The position numbers and the translations under genes are program-made. The notes below the pieces were generated by a model. That model did not search any database and was not told the DNA's origin. It was given only the letters and a program-made list of their open reading frames with translations. From Neoarius graeffei (Eukaryota > Chordata > Actinopteri > Siluriformes > Ariidae), in NCBI RefSeq assembly GCF_027579695.1, contig NC_083572.1, positions 12,410,915-12,474,914 on the forward strand: a stretch of DNA of 64,000 nt, written 5' to 3'. Shown here one piece after another: positions 48,501 through 53,726 of the stretch (position 1 is its first letter; each line of letters starts with the position of its first letter).

Positions 48501-50601
48501 TCCCAAGACTCAGGGGATTTCAAGCAGATTTTCTTCAGAGCTGTTGCAAAAATCAACATCTCTCACAGACCTATCCAGCCGCTGTGGTAAAAATCAAAGT
48601 GAGACTCACCCCAAACAGCACGTGTACCATGTACATACACAGGGTATAGTGAGTACAGGGATACCCTATTAATGAATATGAGCAGTAGCTGGACAGCCGA
48701 CACGTATGTGTACGCAGTAAGCCTGCTGCAGTATCTTACCATTTTGGCTTGTGAGCATGTATGTTAATGATGCCATAAACATACTAAAAGGACAGCACAC
48801 ACCCTTTACACGGGGTTTACAGTGCAGTCCAGGAATACAGTATGTTATTATGTCAATGCACGAAGTTAACATCCAACAGGACTCGCCCAGCTTGCTTTTC
48901 ACTGCATTCGTGTCACGAGTGGAAAAAACTTAAACTAGGACCTACTATTAAATAGAAAGTTATACCATAAACTCTTCAGCTCAATCCCACATAATGATTT
49001 ATTTTATATTTATTTTAAAACCTTATGAATTAAATAAAAAACTTTGGGCATATCTCGGTATCTGCAATCTCATCTCATTATCTCTAGCCGCTTTATCCTT
49101 CTACAGGGTCGCAGGCAAGCTGGAGCCTATCCCAGCTGACTACGGGCGAAAGGCGGGGTACACCCTGGACAAGTCGCCAGGTCATCACAGGGCCGACACA
49201 TAGACACAGACAACCATTCACACCTACGGTCAATTTAAAGTCACCAGTTAACCTAACCTGCATGTCTTTGGACTGTGGGGGAAACCGGAGCACCCGGAGG
49301 AAACCCACGCGGACACGGGGAGAACATGCAAACTCCACACAGGAAGGCCCTCGCCGGCCCCGGGGCTCGAACCCAGGACCTTCTTGCTGTGTCGTCGACA
49401 GCGCTAACCACTACACCACCGTGCCGCCCCCCGGTATCTGTAATACTAAAACTATTTTTTGTGTGTGTGTGTGTGTGGGGGGGGTTTACGCCGGGTGCGC
49501 CTCCCCCTTAAATCCGCACCAGTTATATGCACAGTTTTATTCGTAAATAGTTATGCGAGTACAATGAAAAGCAGTGTTACTGAAACTTTGGTAAATCTAG
49601 TGTCAATTTGTAGTTCAGCTTGGCCTGCTAAAACATTTACAAACAACTTTACTAAAAGATATATGAGGCTCTTTGAAGAGATTTGAAGACAGCCAATCAG
49701 AATGCAACCTTCAGGATTCTGAAGCTAATGGCCAGAAAAGTGTACAAAAGACATCAGATGTTCTGTGGGCAGTGTGTCAAATTTTCAGGACATAAACTTT
49801 GTAATTACATCAGGAGTCATATGAGAATTGTTCTTGCGGGTCTTCCAAACACAGCTGCAGATTATGAAATGTAAAATTGCAGTTTCATCGTAGAATTTGC
49901 AGATTAAGTTGGACAGGAAAACAGCTGCTTAACCAACACCCTTCCTGCTGAGTTAAAACTATAATTATACACACAATCTAAGTAATCGGAAGAAGCTCAT
50001 CAAGATGAATAAGGTGTAAGGGTAAATGGCATGTTTATGAAGAGGTAGGAATGCTGTGTATGTTTTAAAGCCTGTTCCTTCATAGCTTTAAAATTCAAAA
50101 TAGTTTCTTGGTGTTGGAATAGAATTGTTGGTGTTATTACTACAGCTGTACATATGAAAAAAAGCTCTTTATTTGCATTATATTACTAGTTTTAACCCTT
50201 TGATATTTCGACAACATTTCGACATTTTCACCAAAATGATGTGTTTAGTTGCATAATGTGGGTATCATGAGTCATGGCATGGATCACATGCATCATCTCA
50301 GATTGATCTGCATGCCCACAGGAAACATGATTTTTTTTTTTGTGAAGTGATTACTCATGTGCATTAATTATATGGCATACAGTATCTGCATTATCAGGCC
50401 AATAATGTCAAAATTGCAATATCAAAAGCTTTATTTCTGCAACTAATCTATCTATGCTAAACAGTGATTTTCAAGATTAACCCCAAGTATACATGTTATT
50501 TAAGGCTGGTATAAAGCACTTACTTGTGACTTGGGACTTGACACATTCCCATTTCCATACTCCACACTGTACACCGAGCTGTCTGCATTATTGTGCTCCA
50601 T
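23097..50601 (-). CDS. tmprss6: Transmembrane serine protease 6 (matriptase-2), 17 coding exons
   Basis: Type II transmembrane serine protease; in other vertebrates it is a hepatic enzyme that represses hepcidin through hemojuvelin/BMP signalling. Seen here: 17 exons with GT-AG borders and matching phases, summing to 2385 nt, about 794 residues. Domains: cytoplasmic tail 1-45, membrane helix about 46-69, SEA about 75-200, CUB1 about 203-316, CUB2 about 317-438, three LDLRa about 439-549, protease from V559. Zymogen cleavage site is R558/V559 (RVVGG). The triad is H599 (AAHC), D650 (HDYDLALL) and S744 (GDSGGP); D738 in the S1 pocket predicts cutting after Lys/Arg. Three rather than four LDLRa repeats, and stretches such as TGWGALREG and CTQGQW, match human TMPRSS6 better than matriptase-1 (from memory of the family). 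No frameshift or premature stop was seen, so the gene looks functional. The first exon is the least certain part. Confidence 0.93.
23442..23578 (-). CDS. tmprss6: tmprss6 coding exon 16: autolysis-loop region
   Basis: Encodes [20 protein letters not shown] and [19 protein letters not shown]. The Asp of KDACQ is the S1 specificity residue. Acceptor ATCCTCTAG, donor GTAGGA, phase 0 exit. Confidence 0.96.
23585..23632. repeat. (TTAA)n low-complexity tract
   Basis: About 12 TTAA-like units in the tmprss6 intron between exons 16 and 15, directly upstream of a SINE. Confidence 0.9.
23640..24014 (+). mobile_element. DANA/Mermaid-like SINE copy 8 (tmprss6 intron)
   Basis: Full length and close to the apparent consensus. 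Flanked by aactttaaagga (23628-23639, 24015-24026). Antisense to tmprss6. Confidence 0.93.
24361..24668. repeat. Minisatellite, alternating 15/16-bp units
   Basis: About 19 units built from AATGAATCTCAGATCA and AATGAATTTCATTGA variants in the intron between tmprss6 exons 16 and 15. A perfect 18-bp hairpin (24382-24399 with 24405-24422, 5-nt loop) marks its left edge. Confidence 0.92.
24865..25136 (-). CDS. tmprss6: tmprss6 coding exon 15: catalytic Asp
   Basis: Longest exon (272 nt). Encodes [22 protein letters not shown] (catalytic Asp in DLALL), LPACLPEP and [14 protein letters not shown]. The LPACLPEP codons lie in a short GCAG tandem run near 24950, a possible source of length variation. 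Acceptor CTCTCTCAG, donor GTGAGA. Confidence 0.96.
25338..25440 (+). pseudogene. Crypton-like protein N-terminal shred
   Basis: ATG at 25338 reads [20 protein letters not shown], then a frameshift into [10 protein letters not shown]. The ExEIxxLLxxKxxKNTKKATK pattern recalls the fish KIAA1958/Crypton-like family also seen at 20115-20378. Nothing of the recombinase core is present. Confidence 0.45.
25523..25895 (+). mobile_element. DANA/Mermaid-like SINE copy 9 (tmprss6 intron)
   Basis: Full length. Perfect 14-bp duplication acaaattgctcctg (25509-25522, 25896-25909). Lies inside the Crypton-like element at 25241-28088. Confidence 0.93.
26565..27847. mobile_element. THAP-bearing inverted-repeat transposon, copy B (tmprss6 intron)
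   Basis: Left AACTACGTCATCACTTGTTT and right, in reverse, AACTACGTCATCGCTTGTTT, with similarity continuing through ACYGCAATGYATT. Flanked by AT on each side (26563-26564, 27848-27849). A THAP frame points inward from the right end, the same design as copy A, but the end sequence differs, so it is a different subfamily. Confidence 0.7.
27497..27727 (-). pseudogene. THAP domain remnant in copy B
   Basis: Reads MPPKVN, stop, [48 protein letters not shown] and CDPAIFP. Trp, the C-x3-H of CSLHF and the AVPTIF-like DPAIFP are THAP marks. One in-frame stop near the start; the frame after it is open. Confidence 0.65.
28468..28636 (-). CDS. tmprss6: tmprss6 coding exon 14: activation site and catalytic His
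   Basis: Encodes [40 protein letters not shown] and [11 protein letters not shown]. It carries the linker Cys, the R/VVGG zymogen cleavage site and the catalytic His. Acceptor TTCCTACAG, donor GTGAGTA. Confidence 0.96.
28987..29244 (+). pseudogene. THAP domain remnant, copy C (tmprss6 intron)
   Basis: ATG at 28987 reads [15 protein letters not shown], stop, then [34 protein letters not shown] and [14 protein letters not shown]. Both zinc-binding Cys, the Trp and CSEHF are conserved. One in-frame TGA after residue 15. Upstream sequence (CCATGTTGGAGGTCACGTGG near 28900) recalls the sub-terminal part of copy A, but I could not place the ends. Confidence 0.7.
29245..30786. other. Intronic sequence, no gene seen
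   Basis: Part of the long tmprss6 intron between exons 14 and 13. A G-rich patch (GGGGGATGCCTCCCC type, 30618-30700) precedes the zinc-finger remnant. Confidence 0.5.
30787..31030 (+). pseudogene. BED/hAT-like zinc-finger fragment with one frameshift
   Basis: Reads [39 protein letters not shown] and [11 protein letters not shown], then after a slip in an A7 run [18 protein letters not shown] and stop. The W-W...C-x2-C...SNGKK pattern resembles the first exon of fish hAT-like/ZBED-like proteins. An AATAAA follows at about 31150. Function unknown. Confidence 0.45.
31588..31844 (+). pseudogene. Second exon of a THAP transposon protein, frameshifted
   Basis: Follows an acceptor-like TTCCATTCAG. 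Reads [18 protein letters not shown] and TGHNK, then, one frame on, [18 protein letters not shown] and [13 protein letters not shown] to a stop. The GKPADL...DPDWxPTxNxGH motif is what usually follows the THAP C-x3-H-F block in fish transposon proteins, so this may be the partner of copy C, 2.3 kb upstream. Confidence 0.5.
31967..32031. repeat. (TG)n(TA)n(T)n compound microsatellite
   Basis: GTGTGT, then TATATA, then T15, in the tmprss6 intron. Confidence 0.95.
32217..32309 (+). CDS. Short acidic frame, probably transposon shred
   Basis: 30 codons from [23 protein letters not shown] then [10 protein letters not shown] and stop. Very acidic, no homologous family that I can name. Sits in intronic repeat DNA. 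Listed because the start context and composition look like a true N-terminal exon of a mobile element protein. Confidence 0.25.
   Translation: MDSDNNSVHSESEFYYPEEEEIKENISGES
32568..32712. repeat. 145-bp near-perfect palindrome (foldback element)
   Basis: TTATTTACCAGCT...GGTCC.TATGGTGAAATACC.TGACC is mirrored by GGTATTTCACCATA.GGACC...AGCTGGTAAATAA with a centre near 32640. Arms of about 70 bp. It sits next to (TA)n at 32713-32786. Confidence 0.85.
32713..32930. repeat. (TA)n and (ATT)n microsatellites next to tmprss6 exon 13
   Basis: (TA)n at 32713-32786 and (TTA)n at 32889-32930. The (TTA)n tract ends only about 14 bp from the exon 13 donor. Confidence 0.95.
32944..33060 (-). CDS. tmprss6: tmprss6 coding exon 13: LDLRa repeat 3
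   Basis: Encodes [19 protein letters not shown] then [16 protein letters not shown]. It starts GVPC as in the human third repeat. Acceptor TATGTGTAG, donor GTAAGA. Confidence 0.94.
33198..33311 (-). CDS. tmprss6: tmprss6 coding exon 12: LDLRa repeat 2
   Basis: Encodes [20 protein letters not shown] then [10 protein letters not shown]. Six cysteines and the DGSDE calcium cage are intact. Acceptor GTGTCACAG, donor GTATGA. Confidence 0.94.
33935..34307 (+). mobile_element. DANA/Mermaid-like SINE copy 10 (left arm of inverted pair)
   Basis: Full length and near consensus, tail GATAATGAGATGAG. Inserted in an (ATT)n tract in the intron between exons 12 and 11. Confidence 0.92.
34331..34686 (-). 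mobile_element. DANA/Mermaid-like SINE copy 11 (right arm of inverted pair)
   Basis: Reverse copy starting 23 bp after copy 10, tail to tail across (ATT)n. About 20 bp of the promoter-proximal core (near 34590) is deleted. Confidence 0.92.
34731..35879 (-). mobile_element. Tc1-type transposon (family 4, CATTGCCTTGCAAAAG end), 3' truncated
   Basis: Left end CATTGCCTTGCAAAAGTATT follows TA (34729-34730). An inverted sub-terminal block (TTACAAxCTGGAATTAAAAT, 34786-34900) recurs in reverse at 35760-35876, but the outermost right end is missing. Confidence 0.82.
34904..35552 (-). pseudogene. Tc1 transposase remnant (family 4)
   Basis: Starts [18 protein letters not shown], then passes through several frameshifts ([27 protein letters not shown]) to the first catalytic region [20 protein letters not shown] and [12 protein letters not shown]. 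It stops near AILEENL; the second Asp and the Glu are deleted. Confidence 0.82.
36251..36349 (-). CDS. tmprss6: tmprss6 coding exon 11: LDLRa repeat 1
   Basis: Encodes [19 protein letters not shown] then [12 protein letters not shown], with six cysteines and the acidic C-terminal calcium-binding cluster of LDL-receptor class A repeats. Its acceptor (TGTGTTCAG) is preceded by a long (TG)n tract instead of a normal polypyrimidine tract. Confidence 0.94.
36350..36532 (-). repeat. tmprss6 183-nt intron made of complementary (CA)n and (TG)n tracts
   Basis: On the plus strand (AC)n occupies about 36353-36404 and (TG)n about 36471-36510. In the tmprss6 transcript the CA tract comes first and the UG tract runs right up to the exon 11 acceptor. 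The two can pair. Confidence 0.93.
36533..36675 (-). CDS. tmprss6: tmprss6 coding exon 10: CUB2, end
   Basis: Encodes [16 protein letters not shown], ending [18 protein letters not shown]. Parallels human LCGLRILQPYAER and LTGPGVRVHYGLYNQSD. Acceptor GTGTACAG, donor GTTAGT. The next intron is only 183 nt and is mostly dinucleotide repeat. Confidence 0.94.
37277..37480 (+). mobile_element. Second tRNA-type SINE family, copy 1
   Basis: Has GGTCACTGGTTCAATTCCC (B-box like), CCTTGAGCAAGGCACCTAAC, AACTGCTCCCCAGG and the tail GGATAAGAGTGTCTGCTAAA. This tail is common to several fish SINE/LINE pairs. Lies in the intron between exons 10 and 9. Confidence 0.8.
37684..38030 (+). mobile_element. DANA/Mermaid-like SINE, old diverged copy
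   Basis: Head GGTGGCATGGTGGTGCAGTGG and core TGTGGAGTTTGCATGTTCTC are clear, but many substitutions distinguish it. No clean target duplication. Only about 240 bp from exon 9. Confidence 0.85.
38272..38381 (-). CDS. tmprss6: tmprss6 coding exon 9: CUB2, middle
   Basis: Encodes [19 protein letters not shown] and [11 protein letters not shown]. CTQGQWxIQNRR is also present in human TMPRSS6. Acceptor TTTTTTGCGCAG, donor GTGAAC. Confidence 0.93.
38722..38834 (-). CDS. tmprss6: tmprss6 coding exon 8: CUB2, first part
   Basis: Encodes [16 protein letters not shown] then [19 protein letters not shown]. The TPxxPSYY and CxW motifs are typical of a CUB start. Acceptor CTCTTGCAG, donor GTGAGT, phase 0 exit. 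Confidence 0.93.
38929..40098. mobile_element. hAT-type transposon, 1170 bp (tmprss6 intron 7)
   Basis: Ends CAGAGGTGGACAGTAACGAA (38929) and TTTGTCCACCTCTG (to 40098). Perfect 8-bp duplication cccaattc (38921-38928, 40099-40106). Non-autonomous: only a BED-finger shred remains. The hAT assignment follows from duplication length, CAG ends and the BED finger. Confidence 0.9.
39256..39460 (+). pseudogene. BED zinc-finger remnant of hAT transposase
   Basis: From [21 protein letters not shown] then shifts to [18 protein letters not shown] and [12 protein letters not shown]-x2-C, then H after NLQK, is the BED-finger pattern. At least one frame change and a stop. Confidence 0.65.
40182..40318 (-). 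CDS. tmprss6: tmprss6 coding exon 7: CUB1, second part
   Basis: Encodes [20 protein letters not shown] then [16 protein letters not shown]. Matches the human VYGCSRQE and VVWKKG motifs. Acceptor TTTCTCAG; the donor GTACGT was chosen over nearby options because it keeps phase with exon 8. Confidence 0.93.
40915..41253 (+). mobile_element. DANA/Mermaid-like SINE, GGAT-tail subfamily, diverged
   Basis: Core TTCTGTGTGGAGTTTGCATG retained; the head is shortened. Tail interrupted by the reverse SINE that follows. Confidence 0.85.
41268..41641 (-). mobile_element. DANA/Mermaid-like SINE copy 12, inserted in the tail of another
   Basis: Perfect 14-bp duplication ggatgggatattca (41254-41267, 41642-41655). 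Tail-to-tail inverted pair with the copy at 40915, in tmprss6 intron 6. Confidence 0.93.
41800..42640. repeat. Three-unit tandem repeat, about 130-140 bp unit
   Basis: Each unit has CACTTCTTCTCTCTCAATTC / TTCAxCGATTTTxATTCTTT, then AAGGTAGG, GGGTxxAxATAGCTTCTA and TTAATGA. Units begin near 41820, 42355 and 42505. The first is split by a SINE at 41906-42277. A known style of fish satellite-like repeat; no coding. Confidence 0.7.
41906..42277 (-). mobile_element. DANA/Mermaid-like SINE copy 13
   Basis: Reverse full copy. Duplication agcttctac (41897-41905, 42278-42286). Confidence 0.92.
42740..44032. other. Intronic sequence, no feature recognised
   Basis: Rest of tmprss6 intron 6 up to exon 6. 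A minus-strand frame of about 100 codons at 42925-43233 has no domain signature. Confidence 0.55.
44033..44237 (-). CDS. tmprss6: tmprss6 coding exon 6: CUB1, first part
   Basis: Encodes [18 protein letters not shown]..., [13 protein letters not shown] and [14 protein letters not shown], ending RLITS. These follow the human CUB1 (CYRYSYV, SSCLWHL, ECRDRLAMYD, RLITS) almost residue for residue. Acceptor GTGTCTCAG, donor GTGAGT. Confidence 0.94.
44862..45049 (-). CDS. tmprss6: tmprss6 coding exon 5: SEA domain, second half
   Basis: Encodes [20 protein letters not shown] and continues to SSFSIT. The FWxIL motif aligns with human FFWFILQIPE. Acceptor TTTCCACAG, donor GTAATC. A candidate SEA self-cleavage loop is not obvious; I do not claim one. 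Confidence 0.88.
45137..45204 (-). CDS. tmprss6: tmprss6 coding exon 4: SEA domain
   Basis: Short exon of 68 nt encoding [22 protein letters not shown]. Acceptor TTCTTGCAG, donor GTAAGATT. It parallels the human stretch LKELITSTRLGTYYNSSSV. Ends in phase 2, giving a split Ser codon with the next exon. Confidence 0.88.
45757..45960 (+). mobile_element. Second tRNA-type SINE family, copy 2
   Basis: Same module order as 37277-37480: GGTCACCAGTTTGATTTCC, CCTTGAGCAAGGCACAGAA, TACTCCCCAGG, GATAAGAGCATCTGCTAAAT. Diverged, in tmprss6 intron 3. Confidence 0.8.
46660..46990 (+). mobile_element. Composite SINE: tRNA-like head, 5S-rRNA-like 3' part
   Basis: The head CTGCCTAGCGGTTAGCGTG with GATCACGAGTTCTACT looks like tRNA A and B boxes. 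The 3' part, 46919-46960, has GGGCCTAGTTAGTACT and GGTGGGAGACTGCCTGGGAA, matching the second half of vertebrate 5S rRNA with few changes. The middle is unrelated. Located in tmprss6 intron 3, antisense to the gene. No target duplication identified. Confidence 0.7.
47110..47252 (-). CDS. tmprss6: tmprss6 coding exon 3: start of SEA domain
   Basis: Encodes [18 protein letters not shown] and on to EARTMEAM. Acceptor TGTTTAG, donor GTCAGA; the donor is weaker than consensus, but the phase-0 join EAM/LEKLV parallels human KM/LKEL. The open frame continues past the donor for over 60 nt, so the boundary is set by homology and phase rather than by a stop. Confidence 0.87.
47448..47577 (-). CDS. tmprss6: tmprss6 coding exon 2: membrane helix
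   Basis: Encodes VGSDTILMP..., then a hydrophobic run rich in Ile, Leu and Val, ending WYFLG. The WYFLG motif matches the end of the human TMPRSS6 helix. Acceptor CTACAG at the high-coordinate side, donor GTAAAAT at the low side. Basic and polar residues (KVISQR) precede the helix, consistent with a type II orientation. Confidence 0.88.
47600..49055. other. tmprss6 intron 1, no gene seen
   Basis: Mostly unique AT-rich sequence, with a G-rich repeat fragment near 47860-47960 (GGGTCCGAGGACCGCCAGAG). Frames here are short and featureless. Confidence 0.5.
49069..49431 (-). mobile_element. DANA/Mermaid-like SINE copy 14 (tmprss6 intron 1)
   Basis: Reverse full copy. Imperfect 13-bp duplication cggtatctgcaat / cggtatctgtaat on each side. 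Confidence 0.92.
49683..49874 (+). CDS. Unrecognised Cys/His-containing frame
   Basis: 63 codons, [20 protein letters not shown] then [20 protein letters not shown] and [16 protein letters not shown]-x2-C and later H residues could suggest a zinc-binding motif, but spacing fits no family I know. A related but broken segment ([11 protein letters not shown]) is readable on the minus strand near 46010-46060, so this is probably a piece of a repeated element rather than a gene. Confidence 0.25.
   Translation: MKTANQNATFRILKLMARKVYKRHQMFCGQCVKFSGHKLCNYIRSHMRIVLAGLPNTAADYEM
50524..50601 (-). CDS. tmprss6: tmprss6 coding exon 1: start and cytoplasmic tail
   Basis: Begins with ATG (MEHNNADSS...) and ends with codon CAA followed by a consensus donor GTAAGT. 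It ends in phase 0, which fits the phase-0 exon at 47448-47577. An in-frame ATG seven codons upstream (50620-50622) would give MCQSRSI at the front. The tail is short and acidic/serine-rich and does not resemble the human N-terminus, which is expected for a fast-evolving tail. Assignment rests on donor quality, phase and position, not on homology. Confidence 0.6.
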
Positions 50602-50670
50602 AATGCTACGGGACTGACACATCAAATTGACACATTCCCATAAAATAGCCACTCGATCCTGTCTTGCTGC
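50602..50670 (-). promoter_or_regulatory. tmprss6: Putative tmprss6 5' leader with short upstream frame
   Basis: Immediately upstream of the start, ATGGGAATG (50633-50641) opens an 11-codon frame that ends in TAG at 50606-50608, five bases before the chosen ATG. A TTTTTCACAG acceptor-like site lies near 50671, so an upstream non-coding exon is possible. No TATA box assigned. Confidence 0.35.
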
Positions 50671-50679
50671 TGTGAAAAA

Positions 50680-51713
50680 TAAAAGATCTCACTTTAGATC
50701 GTTCCCCATGTTTCAGCACCACCTGCGTTCAGATATGAGAGCAGGCCTGATGACCTCCGAGCGCCAGAAGAGCAGCTCCAGTTTCTCTTTTATTTACAAA
50801 TCCAAAGTTTGCCATGAATCAATATCCTCTTGTCGCTCTTAAAGCATGTCCTGGCTGGTGATTTGTCCTTGTCCCTGATTTGTATTTGTTCTTCATACTG
50901 GGCAAAAACACTCACAGCATAACTGTCGCTAATGCAGAGAGTGTTAAATGACGTGGTACTCTGTAGCCAGGAAACAGGTAGCCTCAGAAGCCTATAGGGA
51001 CCTTCATTTAGTCCCTGGTGTCTCAGTAGTCAAAATGATATGGCATGTTTCTTGGTAGAAAACAGGGAATAAGTACGGTACACGTACGTTGTATATGGCT
51101 AAACTTAGACTGAGAAAACACCTCATGAGGCTTCTTTACAAATCACCCAATTACTTCACATTTAGCTTCTACAAATACATAAAGTGTGGTTGTCATCCTT
51201 CAGGAATTTGTTGTTAATTTCACTATTGTTCAAGGTTTAAAAGTTATTTTTCATTAAACTTAAAATTGTATATGGTTTAAAAGATAGGCTAAATGTTTTG
51301 CCAAAACATTAGTTTCCTGTTTGCTAGCATGGGTGTTAGCCTGGTTTGTTTTTTCCTGCTCCTTTTCTTTTTTTCTCTCTCTCACTCTCTCTTTCTTATT
51401 ACAGATCATGTTTTATTTTTCTTTTTAAAAGAACGTGTTATCAGTAGTCTTCATGTTCCAGTGTTTCCTCTCTTCTAATCCTAAAAATGTTTTGCTCATT
51501 TTCGTGAACATATTTTTCACCATGGTTAAAATACTGTAAGCATAAGTCGCTGTAAGTGTATTTCATTGACATTTCAACAAACGTCAAATGAAACACGTTA
51601 ACCTACTTTGTTCGTTTTGTTAACATTAGGATGAAATTCATGGCTTGTTATTTGTTTTATATCTTGTTCGTTTCATATCTTTTGTTTCTATATGAATAAT
51701 AATTCTTTATGAC
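50680..51713. other. Upstream of tmprss6, no feature recognised
   Basis: Unique-looking sequence with a CT-rich run near 51365-51395. Any promoter should lie here or beyond the hAT insertion, but no confident element can be named. Confidence 0.45.
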
Positions 51714-51804
51714 CAGAGGTTGGTAGTAACAGGTTGTGTTTACTCTGTTACATGTACTTAAGTAACGTTTTCCAATACATTGTACTTATAGGCATAGTTT
51801 TAAT

Positions 51805-52177
51805 CTCATCTCATTATCTCTAGCCGCTTTATCCTGTTCTACAGGGTCGCAGGCAAGCTGGAGACTATCCCAGCTGACTACGGGCGAAAGGCGGAGTACA
51901 CCCTGGACAAGTCGCCAGGTCATCACAGGGCTGACACATAGACACAGACAACCATTCACACTCACATTCACACCTACGGTCAATTTAGAGTCACCAGTTA
52001 ACCTAACCTGCATGTCTTTGGACTGTGGGGGAAACCGGAGCACCCGGAGGAAACCCACGCGGACACGGGGAGAACATGCAAACTCCACACAGAAAGGCCC
52101 TTGCCGGCCACGGGGCTCAAACCCAGACCTTCTTGCTGTGAGGCGACAGCGCTAACCACTACACCAACGTGCCGCCC
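51805..52177 (-). mobile_element. DANA/Mermaid-like SINE copy 15
   Basis: Reverse full copy. Perfect 13-bp duplication gcatagttttaat (51792-51804, 52178-52190). Confidence 0.93.
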
Positions 52178-52436
52178 GCATAGTTTTAATGCATAATATT
52201 TTTTACTTTTACTCAAGTACATTTACAATTTACAATTTGCACTCCGTTACATTAGACCGAGCACTTCTTGCTGCTTTTATTTCATTGATTAAATTAGTTT
52301 TATTCACAGGTACACAGCTTCTATGACCTCAGCTGCTTTGATACGCTGAGTTTTAACACACAACTAGACAAACTTAACACAGTCCTGGTCTTTTAAGAGA
52401 ATAAACAGTGCTTTGGCCTTGGTTTCAAAAGATGTA

Positions 52437-53066
52437 CAGTGGTGCTTGAAAGTTTGTGAACCCTTTAGAAGTTTCTATATTTCTGCATAAATATAACCTA
52501 AAACATCATCAGATTTTCACACAAGTCCTAAAAGTAGATAAAGAGAACCCAGTTAAACAAATGAGACAAAAATATTATACTTGGTCATTTATTTATTGAG
52601 GAAAATGATCAAATATTACATATCTGTGAGTGGCAGAAGTATTTGAACCTTTGCTTTCAGTATCTGGTGTGACCCCCTTGTGCAGCAATAACTGCAACTA
52701 AACGTTTCCGGTAACTGTTGATCAGTCCTGCACACCGGCTTGGAGGAATTTTAGCCCGTTCCTCCGTACAGAACAGCTTCAACTCTGGGATGTTGGTGGG
52801 TTTTCTCACATGAACTGCTCGCTTCAGGTCCTTCCACAACATTTCGATTGGATCAAGGTCAGGACTTTGACTTTGCCATTCCAAAACATTAACTTTATTC
52901 TTCTTTAACCATTCTTTGGTAGAACGACTTGTGTGCTTAGGGTCGTTGTCTTACTGCATGACCCACCATCTCTTGATTCAGTTTATAGACAGATGTCCTG
53001 ACATTTTCCTTTAGAATTTTCTGGTATAATTCAGAATTGAATTATACCAGAAAATTTGAACCACGG
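52437..53066 (-). mobile_element. Tc1-type transposon, 3' half only (family 1, copy 4)
   Basis: Starts CAGTGGTGCTTGAAAGTTTG after TA. The minus strand carries the transposase C-terminus (SPDLDPIEMLW at 52830-52860, GGHTRY at 52657). It breaks at about 53050 in the region for SELYQ, where LINE sequence begins. Confidence 0.9.
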
Positions 53067-53237
53067 ATTATAATCACCATCTACTTCTATATTAGCAATT
53101 TTGCACAAGACATTGCACAGAAAATCTACCTCTATGTTTGCACATTGTTTGTTTGCCTCTTTTTTTAAATGTTATCTTCGTTTTTCATTCGACTTTTATA
53201 TTTTGCATTCCATATGCACTTTATATTTTATATTTTG

Positions 53238-53307
<70 letters not shown>

Positions 53308-53430
53308 CTTTTTATATTGGTAAGCATAGTTTGGTCGGGCAGTTGCAAAATAAGAATTTCATTACCCAATAATAAACCGCTGTGTCTGTTATTGTGTATA
53401 TGACAAATAAACATCTTGAATCTTGAATTA
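53067..53430 (+). mobile_element. LINE 3' untranslated tail with (TA)n
   Basis: Contains the same blocks as the reverse copy at 58733 (GCACAAGACATTGCACAG, TATGTTTGCACATTGTTTG, AAAATAAGAATTTCATTACC) and ends with ACATCTTGAATCTTGAA, a typical fish non-LTR retrotransposon end. (TA)n at 53240-53306. Confidence 0.75.
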
Positions 53431-53441
53431 ACAGGCAGGTA

Positions 53442-53726
53442 ACATCTCTGCAGACCCATCACACCCTGGTCACAAATTGTTTAAACTTCTCCCCTCTGGG
53501 CGACGCTACAGATCACTGTACGCAAAAACAACCAGACACAAGAACAGTTTTTTTCCCCTCAGGCTGTCTCTGTGATGAACAGCTAAAACCGGACTCAAAT
53601 ATCAGTAACATCAGCTATGAAATATCTGCACACTCATACCGTCATTCTGTGCACACTGTATATTTATATTTATATTTACTAAGTCATCCTTGCACTATGC
53701 ACCATTTTGCACCAAAAGATTCTACT
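53442..53726 (+). mobile_element. LINE ORF end and 3' region fragment
   Basis: Reads HPGHKLFKLLPSGRRYRSL then KNSFFP, the conserved C-terminal block also present at 59134-59463, followed by a 3' region. Related but distinct subfamily. Confidence 0.7.

Noticed and set aside
23097-50601. Matriptase-1 (st14) instead of tmprss6.
   Set aside because: Three LDLRa repeats rather than four, and CUB/protease stretches such as CTQGQWxIQNRR and TGWGALREG match TMPRSS6.
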